Shown: positions 1 to 8,436 of the stretch, piece by piece
How positions within the stretch are numbered: position 1 is the first letter of the stretch
How the letters are laid out: each line of letters begins with the position of its first letter
NCBI RefSeq assembly: GCF_900115545.1
Contig: NZ_FOWV01000003.1
Location: forward strand, 496,001-560,000
Origin: Ralstonia sp. NFACC01
GTDB lineage: Bacteria; Pseudomonadota; Gammaproteobacteria; Burkholderiales; Burkholderiaceae
Length of the DNA stretch: 64,000 nt
Direction of reading: 5' to 3'
The notes under the pieces: generated by a model
What the model was told of the DNA's origin: nothing
Databases searched by the model: none
The model's input: only the letters and a program-made list of their open reading frames with translations
Translations under genes and position numbers: made by a program

Positions 1-279
1 ATCGACCACACTGAGCACCATTTTGGTGAGGAAAACGCGTGGATGGACGCCGCGGACTTCCCCCCGCGCCACTGCCACCGCGGTGAGCACGACAACGTGC
101 TGGCGCTGTGCCGCGAGGTGCGCAAGCGCGCCGCCTCCGGCGAGATGGATCTGGGCCGGCGGCTGGTGGCGGAATTGCCAGAGTGGTTTGCCCAGCATGT
201 GGACGTGATGGACCGCATGATGACGACGTACCTGGCGCAAATGGGCAGCGCGGTGCGCAACATCGAGCACGTCGGCTGA
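1..279 (+). CDS. Hemerythrin-like protein, C-terminal part (cut by window edge)
   Basis: Frame 1 is open from the first base to TGA at 277-279, giving the last 92 residues of a protein whose start lies outside the window. The metal-ligand pattern of bacterial hemerythrins is visible in order: HFGEE (HxxxE), then HRGEH (HxxxH), then HVDVMD (HxxxxD) near the end. These ligands hold an oxygen-binding di-iron centre in the family. Whether other domains precede it (single-domain O2 carrier or sensor fusion) cannot be seen. The following gene starts 97 bases downstream. Confidence 0.75.
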   Translation: MDHTEHHFGEENAWMDAADFPPRHCHRGEHDNVLALCREVRKRAASGEMDLGRRLVAELPEWFAQHVDVMDRMMTTYLAQMGSAVRNIEHVG

Positions 280-376
280 ATCCGGGTTGTCGACCGGCGG
301 TCTGCTGCCTAGAGTCAAAGTGGCCCTGCCCGCTGGCCTTCGTTGCGCGGGCCTCCACTCCACCCTGGGAGCGCCC

Positions 377-700
377 ATGAAGATCGTCAACGATGCCTCG
401 TTTCAATCCGATGTGATCGACGCCTCGCAACGCAACCCGGTGGTGGTGTGTTTTGCCGCAGAGTGGAGCCATCCGAGCCAATCCGCCGTGGCAAGCCTCG
501 AACAGATGGAATCGAGCTACGCCGGGCGCGCCACATTCGTCACCATGGATTTCGACGAGAACCAGCACACCGCTGATCGATACGGCGTGTCGGTCATGCC
601 TGGTTTTGTGGTCTTTTCCGGTAGCCAACCGCGCGACGGGTGGTCGGGCGTGTACGCCGACACCATCCGCGAGAAGCTGGATCAGGTGATCCCGCGATAA
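377..700 (+). CDS. Thioredoxin-fold protein lacking the CxxC active site
   Basis: A protein of 107 residues, the length of a single thioredoxin domain. The usual WCGPC motif is replaced by WSHPS at residues 30-34, so both redox cysteines are serine. The loop corresponding to the cis-proline survives as VMP in GVSVMPGFVVF. The fold is supported by the beta strand PVVVCFAAEW and by length and motif spacing. A disulfide oxidoreductase role is therefore unlikely; a chaperone-like or binding role is possible but is inference. ATG 377 was chosen because it matches the thioredoxin N-terminus; an upstream in-frame ATG at 287 would add non-conserved sequence. It converges on tcdA with only 12 bases between the stops. 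Confidence 0.7.
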   Translation: MKIVNDASFQSDVIDASQRNPVVVCFAAEWSHPSQSAVASLEQMESSYAGRATFVTMDFDENQHTADRYGVSVMPGFVVFSGSQPRDGWSGVYADTIREKLDQVIPR

Positions 701-712
701 AGCAGCACGCCG

Positions 713-1615
713 TCAAACACCGGCGATCGCACGCAGCGCCGTTGACGCGGCCACCATCCCGAACACCGCCGTCACGCATACGGACGAACCAAAGCCCGCG
801 CATGCAAGGCCTTGCGGCCCCTGCGCAGGCTGCGGAGCGGGCGGCGCATTAACCACTGCAATATCCCCAGCCGCTGCAAGGTCGTCGATGCCGGCGTGGC
901 TGGACTCGACCGGCAACTCGACGGCGCACGCCTGCTGCTCGGCCTCGGGGTAGCGCAACGGCTCATCCGAGAAGACTGCATCAATACCGAAGCGTGACTT
1001 CGGGTTTTTGGGAAAGCCATGCTGGCGGCGGAGGTTGCCGCGCACCTTGGCGAGCAGCGGGTCTTGAATCGTGCGCGAGAGGTCTGTCACGCGAATGCGT
1101 GTCGGGTCCAGTTGCCCGCCTGCGGCGCCGCACGTCACCACGCGTTTGCCCGTGCGTTTGCAGAACGCGATGATGGCCGTCTTCACCTTCACCGCATCGA
1201 TCGCGTCGATCACGTAATCGAACGGGTGGCCGAGCAATGCCTCGACGTTCTCGATCGTCACGAAATCATCAATGCGGCTGATCTCGGCGCGCGGATTGAT
1301 CTGCAGGATCCGCTCGGCCATGGCGTCGACCTTGGCCATGCCATAGGCGTCGCCGAGCGCGTGGATCTGGCGGTTGGTGTTGGACACGGCGATGTGATCG
1401 AGGTCGATCAGCGTGAACTTGCCAACACCGCAGCGCGCCACCGCCTCGGCCACCCAAGACCCCACACCGCCGATGCCGATCACGCACACGTGCGCCGCCG
1501 CAAAACGCTCAAGCGCTTGCGGACCGTACAAACGGGCAACACCGCCAAACCGGCGTGCGTATTCGTCATCGAGGATGGGCGGGTGCGCAGGCGCGCTGAT
1601 TGCTACTTGGCTCAT
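713..1615 (-). CDS. tcdA: tRNA threonylcarbamoyladenosine dehydratase (TcdA/CsdL, ThiF/E1 superfamily)
   Basis: A 300-residue ThiF/MoeB-type adenylating enzyme. In bacteria TcdA cyclises t6A at position 37 of ANN-decoding tRNAs to ct6A in an ATP-dependent step. The nucleotide-binding glycine motif VIGIGGVGSWVAEA is at about residues 39-52, followed by LIDLDHIAVSNTNRQIHAL, which is typical of the E1-like fold. The C-terminus contains a hydrophobic GFGSSVCVTAVFGMVAA stretch as in CsdL. The open frame continues upstream to 2500, but ATG at 1613-1615 fits the family N-terminus, and the extra sequence would be antisense to the AsmA gene. It is divergent from that gene with 81 bases between starts. 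Confidence 0.88.
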   Translation of the reverse strand: MSQVAISAPAHPPILDDEYARRFGGVARLYGPQALERFAAAHVCVIGIGGVGSWVAEAVARCGVGKFTLIDLDHIAVSNTNRQIHALGDAYGMAKVDAMAERILQINPRAEISRIDDFVTIENVEALLGHPFDYVIDAIDAVKVKTAIIAFCKRTGKRVVTCGAAGGQLDPTRIRVTDLSRTIQDPLLAKVRGNLRRQHGFPKNPKSRFGIDAVFSDEPLRYPEAEQQACAVELPVESSHAGIDDLAAAGDIAVVNAPPAPQPAQGPQGLACAGFGSSVCVTAVFGMVAASTALRAIAGV

Positions 1616-1696
1616 GACACAATTGAATCGTGGTTGCGCCGAACTATATATCAACGTGCGCGGTCGCATTTTTGTGCCAATACCAACAAAAACACG

Positions 1697-3982
1697 ATGC
1701 GTACATCCGGCAAACTCGCCCTCGGACTGGTCATCACACCCGTCGTCATCGTGGCAGCGGCGGTCATCTTTGTGCTGACGTTCGACTGGAACCGCGCCAG
1801 GCCCTATCTGAATGATCGCGTCTCGCAAGCCATCGGGCGCCCCTTCGCCATCAATGGCGACCTGATGCTCACGTGGAAGAAGCCCGAAGGCGAATCCGGC
1901 TGGCGTGCGTATGTACCCTGGCCGCGATTGATTGCCAACGACATCACCGTCGGGAACCCGGATTGGGCCAAGCAGCCGAACGTGGCCACCATCCATCAAC
2001 TCACGTTTGTGCTGGAGGCGCTGCCGCTGCTGGCACACCGCATCGTCGTCCCGAGCGTGACACTGGACACGCCGGCCATCGCGCTGGAACGCGACAAGCA
2101 GAACCGCAACAACTGGACGTTCGATCTGACGGGCGGCGAAGGCGACAACAAGAAGCCGTCGGACTGGAAACTGGACCTCCGCGAGATCGCATTCAGCAAG
2201 GGCTCGCTGGCCCTGGACGACGACATCAAGCGCATTCACCTGACTGCGACCATCGACACCGTCGACAACCAGACCCTGTATACCGCCGCCAACGGCACGG
2301 CCATCAAGAGCGAGGACCAGCCCGCCAAGGTGCCGACTGCGTCCGGCGCGGCAGCGCCCGATACCACGGCACAGACGCCGGCCGCGCCGGATCCGCAGCA
2401 GCCTTATGGCATTGCGTGGACGGTCAAGGGCACCTACAACAACGCCGCCATCGCGGGCAGCGGCAAGGCGGGTGGTGTGCTCCGCCTGCGGGATGCACAA
2501 CGGCCCTACCCGCTGCAGGCCGATGTGACGGTCGGCAAGACACGCATTGACCTGGCCGGCACGCTCACCAACCCCGCCAGCCTGACGGCGATCGACTTAC
2601 GCCTGCACCTATCGGGCGCGAGCATGGCACAGTTGTATCCGCTGACCGGCGTGGTGCTGCCGGATACGCCGCCCTTCGACACACGCGGCCGGCTGATCGG
2701 TGAGTTGCGCAAGCAAGGATCGACGTGGCGCTATGAGAAATTCACGGGCCGCGTGGGCGGTTCCGATTTGGGCGGCACGCTGGCGTTTGCGATGCGCCAG
2801 CCCCGTCCGCAATTGACGGGCGAACTCGTTTCGCATCAATTGCTGTTCGCTGACCTCGCGCCGATCATTGGCGCCGACTCCAACGCCAGTAAGGCCAAGC
2901 GCGCCGACCCAAGCGCCGATCCGGGCGACAGCAAAACCGTGCGGCAGCCCCCCGACAAGGTGCTGCCGGTCGAGCCCTTCCGCACCGATCGCTGGAACGC
3001 CATCGATGCCGACGTGAAGTTCACCGGCGAGCGCATCGTCCACACAGCAGACCTCCCGATCAATCACCTCGTTACGCACGTCAAGCTGCAGGATGCGGTG
3101 CTTACGCTCGACCCGCTCAACTTCGGCATTGCGGGCGGCACGCTCGCCTCCAACATCCAGCTCGACGGACACGTCACGCCGATGCAGGCCCGCGCAGCGC
3201 TGGCAGCACGGCACTTCAAGATCAAGCAATTGTTCCCGAAGATCGAATCGGTGCGCGCCAGCGTGGGCGAGATCAACGGTGACGCGCGGCTCTCAGCCAC
3301 GGGCAACTCGGTGGCGGCGCTGCTCGGCTCATCCAACGGCGAGGTGAAGATTCTGGTGGAGCAAGGCACCATCAGCAAGTTCATCCTGGAAGCCATGGGG
3401 CTGAACGTGGGCAACGTGATCCTGACCAAGCTCTTTGGCGACAAGCAGGTCACCATCAACTGCGCGGCGGGCGACTTCGCCGTGAGCAATGGCCTGGCGC
3501 AGGCGCGTACGTTTGTTGTGGATACGCAGGATGCCGTCATCGACGTGACCGGCGCGACGAGCTTCAAGCAGGAGGCGCTGGACTTCACCATCCACCCGGA
3601 TTCAAAGGGGCTCCGCGTGTTTTCGCTGCGCACGCCGTTGTACGTGAAAGGCACGTACAAGCATCCGGATGTGTCGGTCAACCCGGCCGTCGTTGCGCTG
3701 CGGGCGGGCGGCGCCGTGGCATTGGCGTTGACGGCGCCGGTGGCGGCAGTATTGCCGGTGCTCGAACTCAAGCCTGCACCCGAAAGCGCCTGCGGCAAGC
3801 TGCTCGCCGATGTGCGCCAACGCCCGAGCGCGCCGCCGCCGGGCAAGACGTATCACAGCAAGAACCCGGGCCGCACGCCGGAAGGCGATTTGAAGTCGAC
3901 GCAGCCCGCCCCGGGCAAGACCGTTGCGCCCCAGCGTCCCGCAGCACCCACTTCGCGTGACCCGCTTACGACCGGCGGCTAA
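1697..3982 (+). CDS. AsmA family protein (envelope lipid-transport/assembly type)
   Basis: A 761-residue protein with an N-terminal membrane anchor (about residues 8-30, LGLVITPVVIVAAAVIFVL), then an AsmA-type N-domain (FDWNRARPYLNDRVSQAIGRP and the later WPRLIANDITVGNPDW). The C-terminal AsmA region has the characteristic GNSVAALLGSSNGEVKILVEQGTISKFILEAMGLNVGN stretch, quoted only in pieces here: SSNGEVKILVEQG then LEAMGLNVGN. Family members sit in the inner membrane with a large periplasmic beta-rich body and are linked to outer-membrane lipid homeostasis. The tail is Pro/Ala-rich and looks disordered. ATG 1697 begins the signal-anchor; the open frame extends upstream to 1019, but that part is antisense to tcdA. 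It ends 22 bases from the convergent cytochrome gene. Confidence 0.85.
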   Translation: MRTSGKLALGLVITPVVIVAAAVIFVLTFDWNRARPYLNDRVSQAIGRPFAINGDLMLTWKKPEGESGWRAYVPWPRLIANDITVGNPDWAKQPNVATIHQLTFVLEALPLLAHRIVVPSVTLDTPAIALERDKQNRNNWTFDLTGGEGDNKKPSDWKLDLREIAFSKGSLALDDDIKRIHLTATIDTVDNQTLYTAANGTAIKSEDQPAKVPTASGAAAPDTTAQTPAAPDPQQPYGIAWTVKGTYNNAAIAGSGKAGGVLRLRDAQRPYPLQADVTVGKTRIDLAGTLTNPASLTAIDLRLHLSGASMAQLYPLTGVVLPDTPPFDTRGRLIGELRKQGSTWRYEKFTGRVGGSDLGGTLAFAMRQPRPQLTGELVSHQLLFADLAPIIGADSNASKAKRADPSADPGDSKTVRQPPDKVLPVEPFRTDRWNAIDADVKFTGERIVHTADLPINHLVTHVKLQDAVLTLDPLNFGIAGGTLASNIQLDGHVTPMQARAALAARHFKIKQLFPKIESVRASVGEINGDARLSATGNSVAALLGSSNGEVKILVEQGTISKFILEAMGLNVGNVILTKLFGDKQVTINCAAGDFAVSNGLAQARTFVVDTQDAVIDVTGATSFKQEALDFTIHPDSKGLRVFSLRTPLYVKGTYKHPDVSVNPAVVALRAGGAVALALTAPVAAVLPVLELKPAPESACGKLLADVRQRPSAPPPGKTYHSKNPGRTPEGDLKSTQPAPGKTVAPQRPAAPTSRDPLTTGG

Positions 3983-4004
3983 TCCGCCGCCGGCACCATC
4001 GCCG

Positions 4005-5288
4005 CTACTTCGCTGACCGCCGCTTTGCGATGGCTTCCGCCGTCACTGCCGGCGTGGCCGGATCGCCAAACTGGCGCGTGACGTAGTTTGTGAGCGCGGC
4101 GAGTTGTTCGTTGGACAATTGAAGTCCGAAGGCCGGCATGCCGATGTGCTTGTCGCCCGCCTTGCGTTCAATGCCGAACAACATCACCTGCACGAGGTTG
4201 GTTGTGTCCCGCGTGCCGACCGTGGAGTTGTGCAGCAGCGGCGGGTAGTAGCCGTCGGGCGTGCCGCGTCCATCAGCCTGGTGACACGTGGCGCAATTGC
4301 CAAGGTACAGGCGCGCGGCGTCAATCGTGGTTTCGATGGGCTTGCCGCGCAGGGCGGTCACATCGGTGGCGGGCTTGCCCCAATCTTGTCGTGCGCGTTC
4401 AAGGTTATTGCTCACGGCTGGCACGGTGCGCAGGTATTCGGCGATGGACTGGACGTCTTGCATCGTCATCCGCGAAAAGCTGTGCTGCACCGCTTCGCCC
4501 ATCGGCCCCGCGGCTTGTGCCACGCCGGGTACGCTGCCGGTTCGCAGGTATTGCACGAGCTGCTCGGGCTTCCACGCGCCGATGCCGCTTGTGGGGTCCG
4601 ACGTGATGTTGAATGCCGTCCAGCCCGCGAGGGTTGAGCCCGCAAGATAACCGCTGCCGCGCTCGTCCAGCGCCTTCTCCTGCATGGCGAAGCCGCGCGG
4701 CGTATGGCACGTGCCGCAGTGTGCGAGGCCTTGCGTAAGGTACGCACCGCGATTCCACGTCGGGGACTTGTCATCCTTCGGGGTGTACGGCTCGCTCTTG
4801 AGGAAGACGAGGTTCCACAGCTTGAGCGGCCAGCGCATGTTCAGCGGCCAGCGGATCGTGCTCGGTGGCGGATCGTTCTGCACGGCCGTCACGCCGTTGT
4901 GGAAATACGCATAGAGATCGCGCATGTCCGCATCGCTTATCTTTGCGTACGACGGATACGGCATGGCCGGATACAGGTTGTTGCCGTCGTCGTCCACGCC
5001 CTTGCGCACGGCGCGCTCGAATTCTTCGTAGGTCCATTTGCCGATGCCGGTCTTTTCATCTGGCGTGATGTTGCTGCTGTAAATGGTGCCCAGCCTCGGA
5101 ATCTGCATCGGCAAGCCGCCGGCAAACGGCTTGCCGCCTGGCGCCGTATGACAGGCCGCACAATCCGCCGCAATGGCGAGGTATTCGCCGCGTTTGATCT
5201 GCGCAGCGTCAGCCGGCGTGTCCTTCGCCCACGCATTGGCCACCAGGCCGGTCAGCAACAGCAGCGAGAAAGAAGCGATCGTTTTCAT
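4005..5288 (-). CDS. FAD-dependent glucose dehydrogenase, cytochrome c (electron-transfer) subunit
   Basis: A 427-residue periplasmic cytochrome with signal peptide (MKTIASFSLLLLTGLVANAWA) and three heme-binding motifs, CAACH, CGTCH and CATCH, one per cytochrome c domain. It is the electron acceptor subunit for the GMC flavoprotein encoded just upstream (1 base between its stop and this start) and would pass electrons to the quinone pool or terminal oxidases. The gene order small subunit - flavoprotein - cytochrome is that of the Burkholderia cepacia FAD-glucose dehydrogenase complex. Related triheme subunits also serve gluconate, sorbitol and alcohol dehydrogenases, so the substrate assignment rests on the flavoprotein. 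Confidence 0.88.
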   Translation of the reverse strand: MKTIASFSLLLLTGLVANAWAKDTPADAAQIKRGEYLAIAADCAACHTAPGGKPFAGGLPMQIPRLGTIYSSNITPDEKTGIGKWTYEEFERAVRKGVDDDGNNLYPAMPYPSYAKISDADMRDLYAYFHNGVTAVQNDPPPSTIRWPLNMRWPLKLWNLVFLKSEPYTPKDDKSPTWNRGAYLTQGLAHCGTCHTPRGFAMQEKALDERGSGYLAGSTLAGWTAFNITSDPTSGIGAWKPEQLVQYLRTGSVPGVAQAAGPMGEAVQHSFSRMTMQDVQSIAEYLRTVPAVSNNLERARQDWGKPATDVTALRGKPIETTIDAARLYLGNCATCHQADGRGTPDGYYPPLLHNSTVGTRDTTNLVQVMLFGIERKAGDKHIGMPAFGLQLSNEQLAALTNYVTRQFGDPATPAVTAEAIAKRRSAK

Positions 5289-5289
5289 C

Positions 5290-6912
5290 TCACGCCTCCT
5301 TCTTCAGTTGATCGGCAATCCGCAGCGCCAGCGCCGCAATGGTCAGCGTCACGTTGACGGTGCCCACCGTCGGCATGGTCGAACTGCTGCTGATGAACAG
5401 GTTCGGGTGGTCAAACGTCCGGCAATCCTTGTCGACCACGGAGTCTTTCGGATCGGCACCCATGATCGTGGCGCCGGTGATGTGATTGTTGGGCGCGAAG
5501 TCGTCGTGGAATTCGACATTGGTGCCGCCCATCACCTGAGCTGCCGTCGCGTAGACCTCTCGCGTATGGACCGCGCTGCGTTTGACGTAGTCGTCGATGT
5601 GATACGTGATCTCGGGGCGTGGAATGCCGATGGCATCCACTTCCGTCGCACTCGGCACGATGCGGTTCTCGGGCAGCGGCAGGATCTCGTGAAAACTGTC
5701 GAATTGCACGTAGCGCGCAGCCTGGTCGCGGATGCGCGCATCCAGTTCGGCGGGCTTGATGAGCTTGCCTTCCTTGAAGATGCGCTGTGTCTCCTGCTCG
5801 ATGCGCGAGATGTTCGACAGGTGCAGCTTCTTGCCAGCCTGCGTGGCGCGGAAAGGCCCATCGCGAAAGCCGATCAGCGACGTCATTTCCTGCGGCCCGC
5901 GCCCCGGCCATAGCTTGCGGTCGGCATAGAAGCTCACGCCGGTGCCCGGGTGGTCCATCAGATTGCGCCCCACCATGTCGGAGCTGTTGCCCACGCCCTT
6001 CGGAAAATCCTGGCTGGTCGACATCAGCATCAGCTTGGGCGTTTCGATGCCGTTGGCGGCCAGCACGAACCACTTGCCCTCCACGCGGTGCTCGACACCT
6101 TTCGAGTCTTTGTAGCGTGCGGCCACGATGCGCTTGTTGGCGCCGACTTCGAGCTTGAAGACCACGGCGTTCTCGATCAGTCGTGCGCCGGCTTGCTCAG
6201 CTTTCTCCACATGGACGATACCGTTGTACATGGCACCGATCGGACAGATGGGCATGCAGTTGTTGTTGCCGCAGCAGGTCGGCCGGCCATCATATGGGCG
6301 GCTGTTGCGCGCCACGGGTTCGGTCACCACGTGAAAGCTCGCATCGTGCGCATTGAGCGCTTCCTTGATCGTGCGTTCATTGAACGAGAGCGGAGGCGGC
6401 GCCATGGGATACGGCTGGCTGCGCGGCGAGCCGAGGTCTTCGTCGTTCGGGCCCCATACGCCCAGTGCCGCTTCGGCCAGACCGTAATAGCGCTCCAGAT
6501 CCTGATACTGGATCGGCCAGTCGCGCGCGATGCCGTACAGGCTGCGCAGCTTGAAATCATTCGGCAAGAAGCGCCACGTCGACGCGGCCCAGTGCCACGT
6601 CGTGCCGCCCACCGCCCGGATGTACTGCGAGTTGAACTGATGCTCGCCCTTGAGCACGAGGTAGTTGTTGGGCGGCCCATATTCCGGGTGCGGCGCCCAT
6701 GGCGTCGAGGGATACGGCGCCATGAAATCCATCTTGTCGGCCTGGTTGCGGAAGCGCTCCACGATCTCCCAGCGTGGCAGGCGCGGACCCGCTTCGAGCA
6801 TCAGCACCGACTTGCCTGCACGCGCCAGCTCGTACGCTACCAACGCTCCGGCCACGCCGGAGCCCACCACCACGATATCGGCTTGTTGGCGAGTTTGTTC
6901 AGATTGGGCCAT
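5290..6912 (-). CDS. FAD-dependent glucose dehydrogenase, catalytic GMC flavoprotein subunit
   Basis: A 540-residue GMC oxidoreductase. The FAD dinucleotide-binding motif VVGSGVAGALVAYELA is at about residues 15-30. A four-cysteine cluster CCGNNNCMPIC (C213, C214, C219, C223) matches the 3Fe-4S ligands described for the B. cepacia enzyme, and the C-terminal NNHITGATIMG holds the expected catalytic histidine. As I recall it, the protein closely resembles the B. cepacia glucose dehydrogenase alpha subunit along its whole length. It oxidises glucose (C1) to gluconolactone in the periplasm. ATG 6910-6912 overlaps the TGA of the small subunit by one base, so translation is coupled. The longer open frame to 7059 lies inside the small-subunit gene. 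It has no Sec signal and is probably exported with its Tat-bearing partner. Confidence 0.88.
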   Translation of the reverse strand: MAQSEQTRQQADIVVVGSGVAGALVAYELARAGKSVLMLEAGPRLPRWEIVERFRNQADKMDFMAPYPSTPWAPHPEYGPPNNYLVLKGEHQFNSQYIRAVGGTTWHWAASTWRFLPNDFKLRSLYGIARDWPIQYQDLERYYGLAEAALGVWGPNDEDLGSPRSQPYPMAPPPLSFNERTIKEALNAHDASFHVVTEPVARNSRPYDGRPTCCGNNNCMPICPIGAMYNGIVHVEKAEQAGARLIENAVVFKLEVGANKRIVAARYKDSKGVEHRVEGKWFVLAANGIETPKLMLMSTSQDFPKGVGNSSDMVGRNLMDHPGTGVSFYADRKLWPGRGPQEMTSLIGFRDGPFRATQAGKKLHLSNISRIEQETQRIFKEGKLIKPAELDARIRDQAARYVQFDSFHEILPLPENRIVPSATEVDAIGIPRPEITYHIDDYVKRSAVHTREVYATAAQVMGGTNVEFHDDFAPNNHITGATIMGADPKDSVVDKDCRTFDHPNLFISSSSTMPTVGTVNVTLTIAALALRIADQLKKEA

Positions 6913-7397
6913 CAGGCTTGCCTCTCGACAGGGGGCTCGGCCCAGAAGCCGGGCTGGTTGGGGCAATACGTGCGGATGACTAGCGTGTCGGAGACCACGC
7001 TGTACATCAGCGCCTGCTCGTACGTGACGACATTGCCGTCGACCACGCCCAGGTACCACGCTTCCAGAATCTGCAGCGCGGTCTTCTGCTGCGCATCGGA
7101 AAGCGAGCTCGCCGCCAATGCCTGCGCCAACGGCCGCAATTGCGCCGCAAAGTCGGCGCTGGATTTGCCCAGCGCCGCCAGCAACCGCGTGCCGACGCCA
7201 CGATCCAGCGCCGGCCGCGCCGTCAGCGCCTGTGACAACGCCATGAACGCATCCAGCGATTCAGTCGGGGCCTGGGCGATCGCACGCAGCACCTGCGAAC
7301 CAGCCAGCCCGGCCGCAGCCAATGCCAGCGTGCCCTGCAGCCACTGGCGGCGAGTCAGGCCAGCGGCGGTGTCGGGAGAATGGGAACGGGGGGCCAT
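6912..7397 (-). CDS. FAD-dependent glucose dehydrogenase, small (gamma) Tat-exported subunit
   Basis: A 161-residue protein with a twin-arginine signal (LTRRQWLQGTLALAAAGLAG, residues 14-33) and the body of the gluconate-2-dehydrogenase subunit 3 / GDH gamma family (LQILEAWYLGVVDGNVVTYEQALMY). In the B. cepacia complex this subunit is required for folding and hitchhiker export of the flavoprotein, which has no signal of its own. It is first in the minus-strand operon, followed with a one-base overlap by the flavoprotein. No recognised operator was found in the 200 bases upstream, where the divergent pdxH starts. Confidence 0.87.
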   Translation of the reverse strand: MAPRSHSPDTAAGLTRRQWLQGTLALAAAGLAGSQVLRAIAQAPTESLDAFMALSQALTARPALDRGVGTRLLAALGKSSADFAAQLRPLAQALAASSLSDAQQKTALQILEAWYLGVVDGNVVTYEQALMYSVVSDTLVIRTYCPNQPGFWAEPPVERQA

Positions 7398-7601
7398 TTC
7401 GACATCCTGTTGAAATTTTTGTGGGGAACATGGCAGGCGGCGCCAGCCTGACGCCCTTGACTAGCCAATATAGGCGGCGCGGGACAGATCGCCAGCCCCC
7501 CGCCCGAAGCGCAAACCGTGCCAGCCCTTGCGCGCGAGCAAAGGACAGTTGGCAGCGTTTGTCTATACTCGGCCCGTTCGCATGCTGCTTCCGCCACGCT
7601 C

Positions 7602-8240
7602 ATGACCTCCATCGCCGATATCCGCACTGATTACGCCCGCGCTTCGCTCGACATCGCCGACGTCGACGCCAACCCCCTGCGCCAGTTCCGCCGCTGGTTC
7701 GACGAGGCCCTGAAGGCCGAGGTGGCTGAAGTCAACGCCATGACACTCGCCACGGTAGACCCGCACGGCCAGCCCGCTGCCCGCATCGTGCTGCTCAAGA
7801 ACCTGGACGAACGCGGCTTCACCTTCTTCACCAACTACGCCAGCCACAAAGGCGAAGAACTGGCGGCCAACCCGCGCGCTGCGCTGCTGTTCCACTGGAT
7901 CGGGCTGGAGCGGCAAGTACGCATCCAGGGCATCGTCGAAAAAGTGAGCGACGCCGAGAGCGATGCCTATTACCACTCGCGCCCGCTGGGCTCCCGCCTG
8001 GGCGCCTGGGCGTCCGAACAGAGCAGCGAAGTGCCTGACCGCGCCACGCTCGAAGCCCGCGAAGCCGAGTACAGCCAGCGCTTTGGCGATGCCCCGCCGC
8101 GCCCGCCGCACTGGGGCGGCTACCGTTTGCTACCGCAGCGGCTTGAATTCTGGCAAGGCCGCCCATCGCGCCTGCACGACCGGCTTGAGTACCGCAAACA
8201 GGCAGATGGCAGCTGGACGATCGTCCGCCTCGCCCCTTAG
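7602..8240 (+). CDS. pdxH: Pyridoxamine 5'-phosphate oxidase
   Basis: A 212-residue FMN enzyme converting pyridoxine/pyridoxamine 5'-phosphate to pyridoxal 5'-phosphate. Family landmarks appear in order: [21 protein letters not shown] (FMN and substrate region), [25 protein letters not shown], and the C-terminal signature [18 protein letters not shown] followed by RLHDRLEY. Full family length. ATG 7602 gives the normal N-terminus ([25 protein letters not shown]); the open frame starts earlier at 7518 without homologous sequence. A TATACT box lies about 35 bases upstream. Confidence 0.95.
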   Translation: MTSIADIRTDYARASLDIADVDANPLRQFRRWFDEALKAEVAEVNAMTLATVDPHGQPAARIVLLKNLDERGFTFFTNYASHKGEELAANPRAALLFHWIGLERQVRIQGIVEKVSDAESDAYYHSRPLGSRLGAWASEQSSEVPDRATLEAREAEYSQRFGDAPPRPPHWGGYRLLPQRLEFWQGRPSRLHDRLEYRKQADGSWTIVRLAP

Positions 8241-8436
8241 CCGGACGGACATACGCGCAATACGTTATTGCGCATCGCGTCATGCCGGCACGGCGCTTGC
8301 TGCCAACGGATTGACCCGGCACGCGCCCGTAAGACCCGCACAGCACAATGGGAAAGTTTGTCGTAAGCTAATGTGATCCGTTCGGGCCGCAATCCGATGG
8401 CCGTCCCGAACATTTGCACATCAGGGAGGCGTCGAC

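Noticed and set aside
1616-2500. N-terminal extension of tcdA to 595 codons
   Set aside because: The extra part is antisense to the AsmA-family gene and lacks similarity; the E1-like domain begins after ATG 1615.
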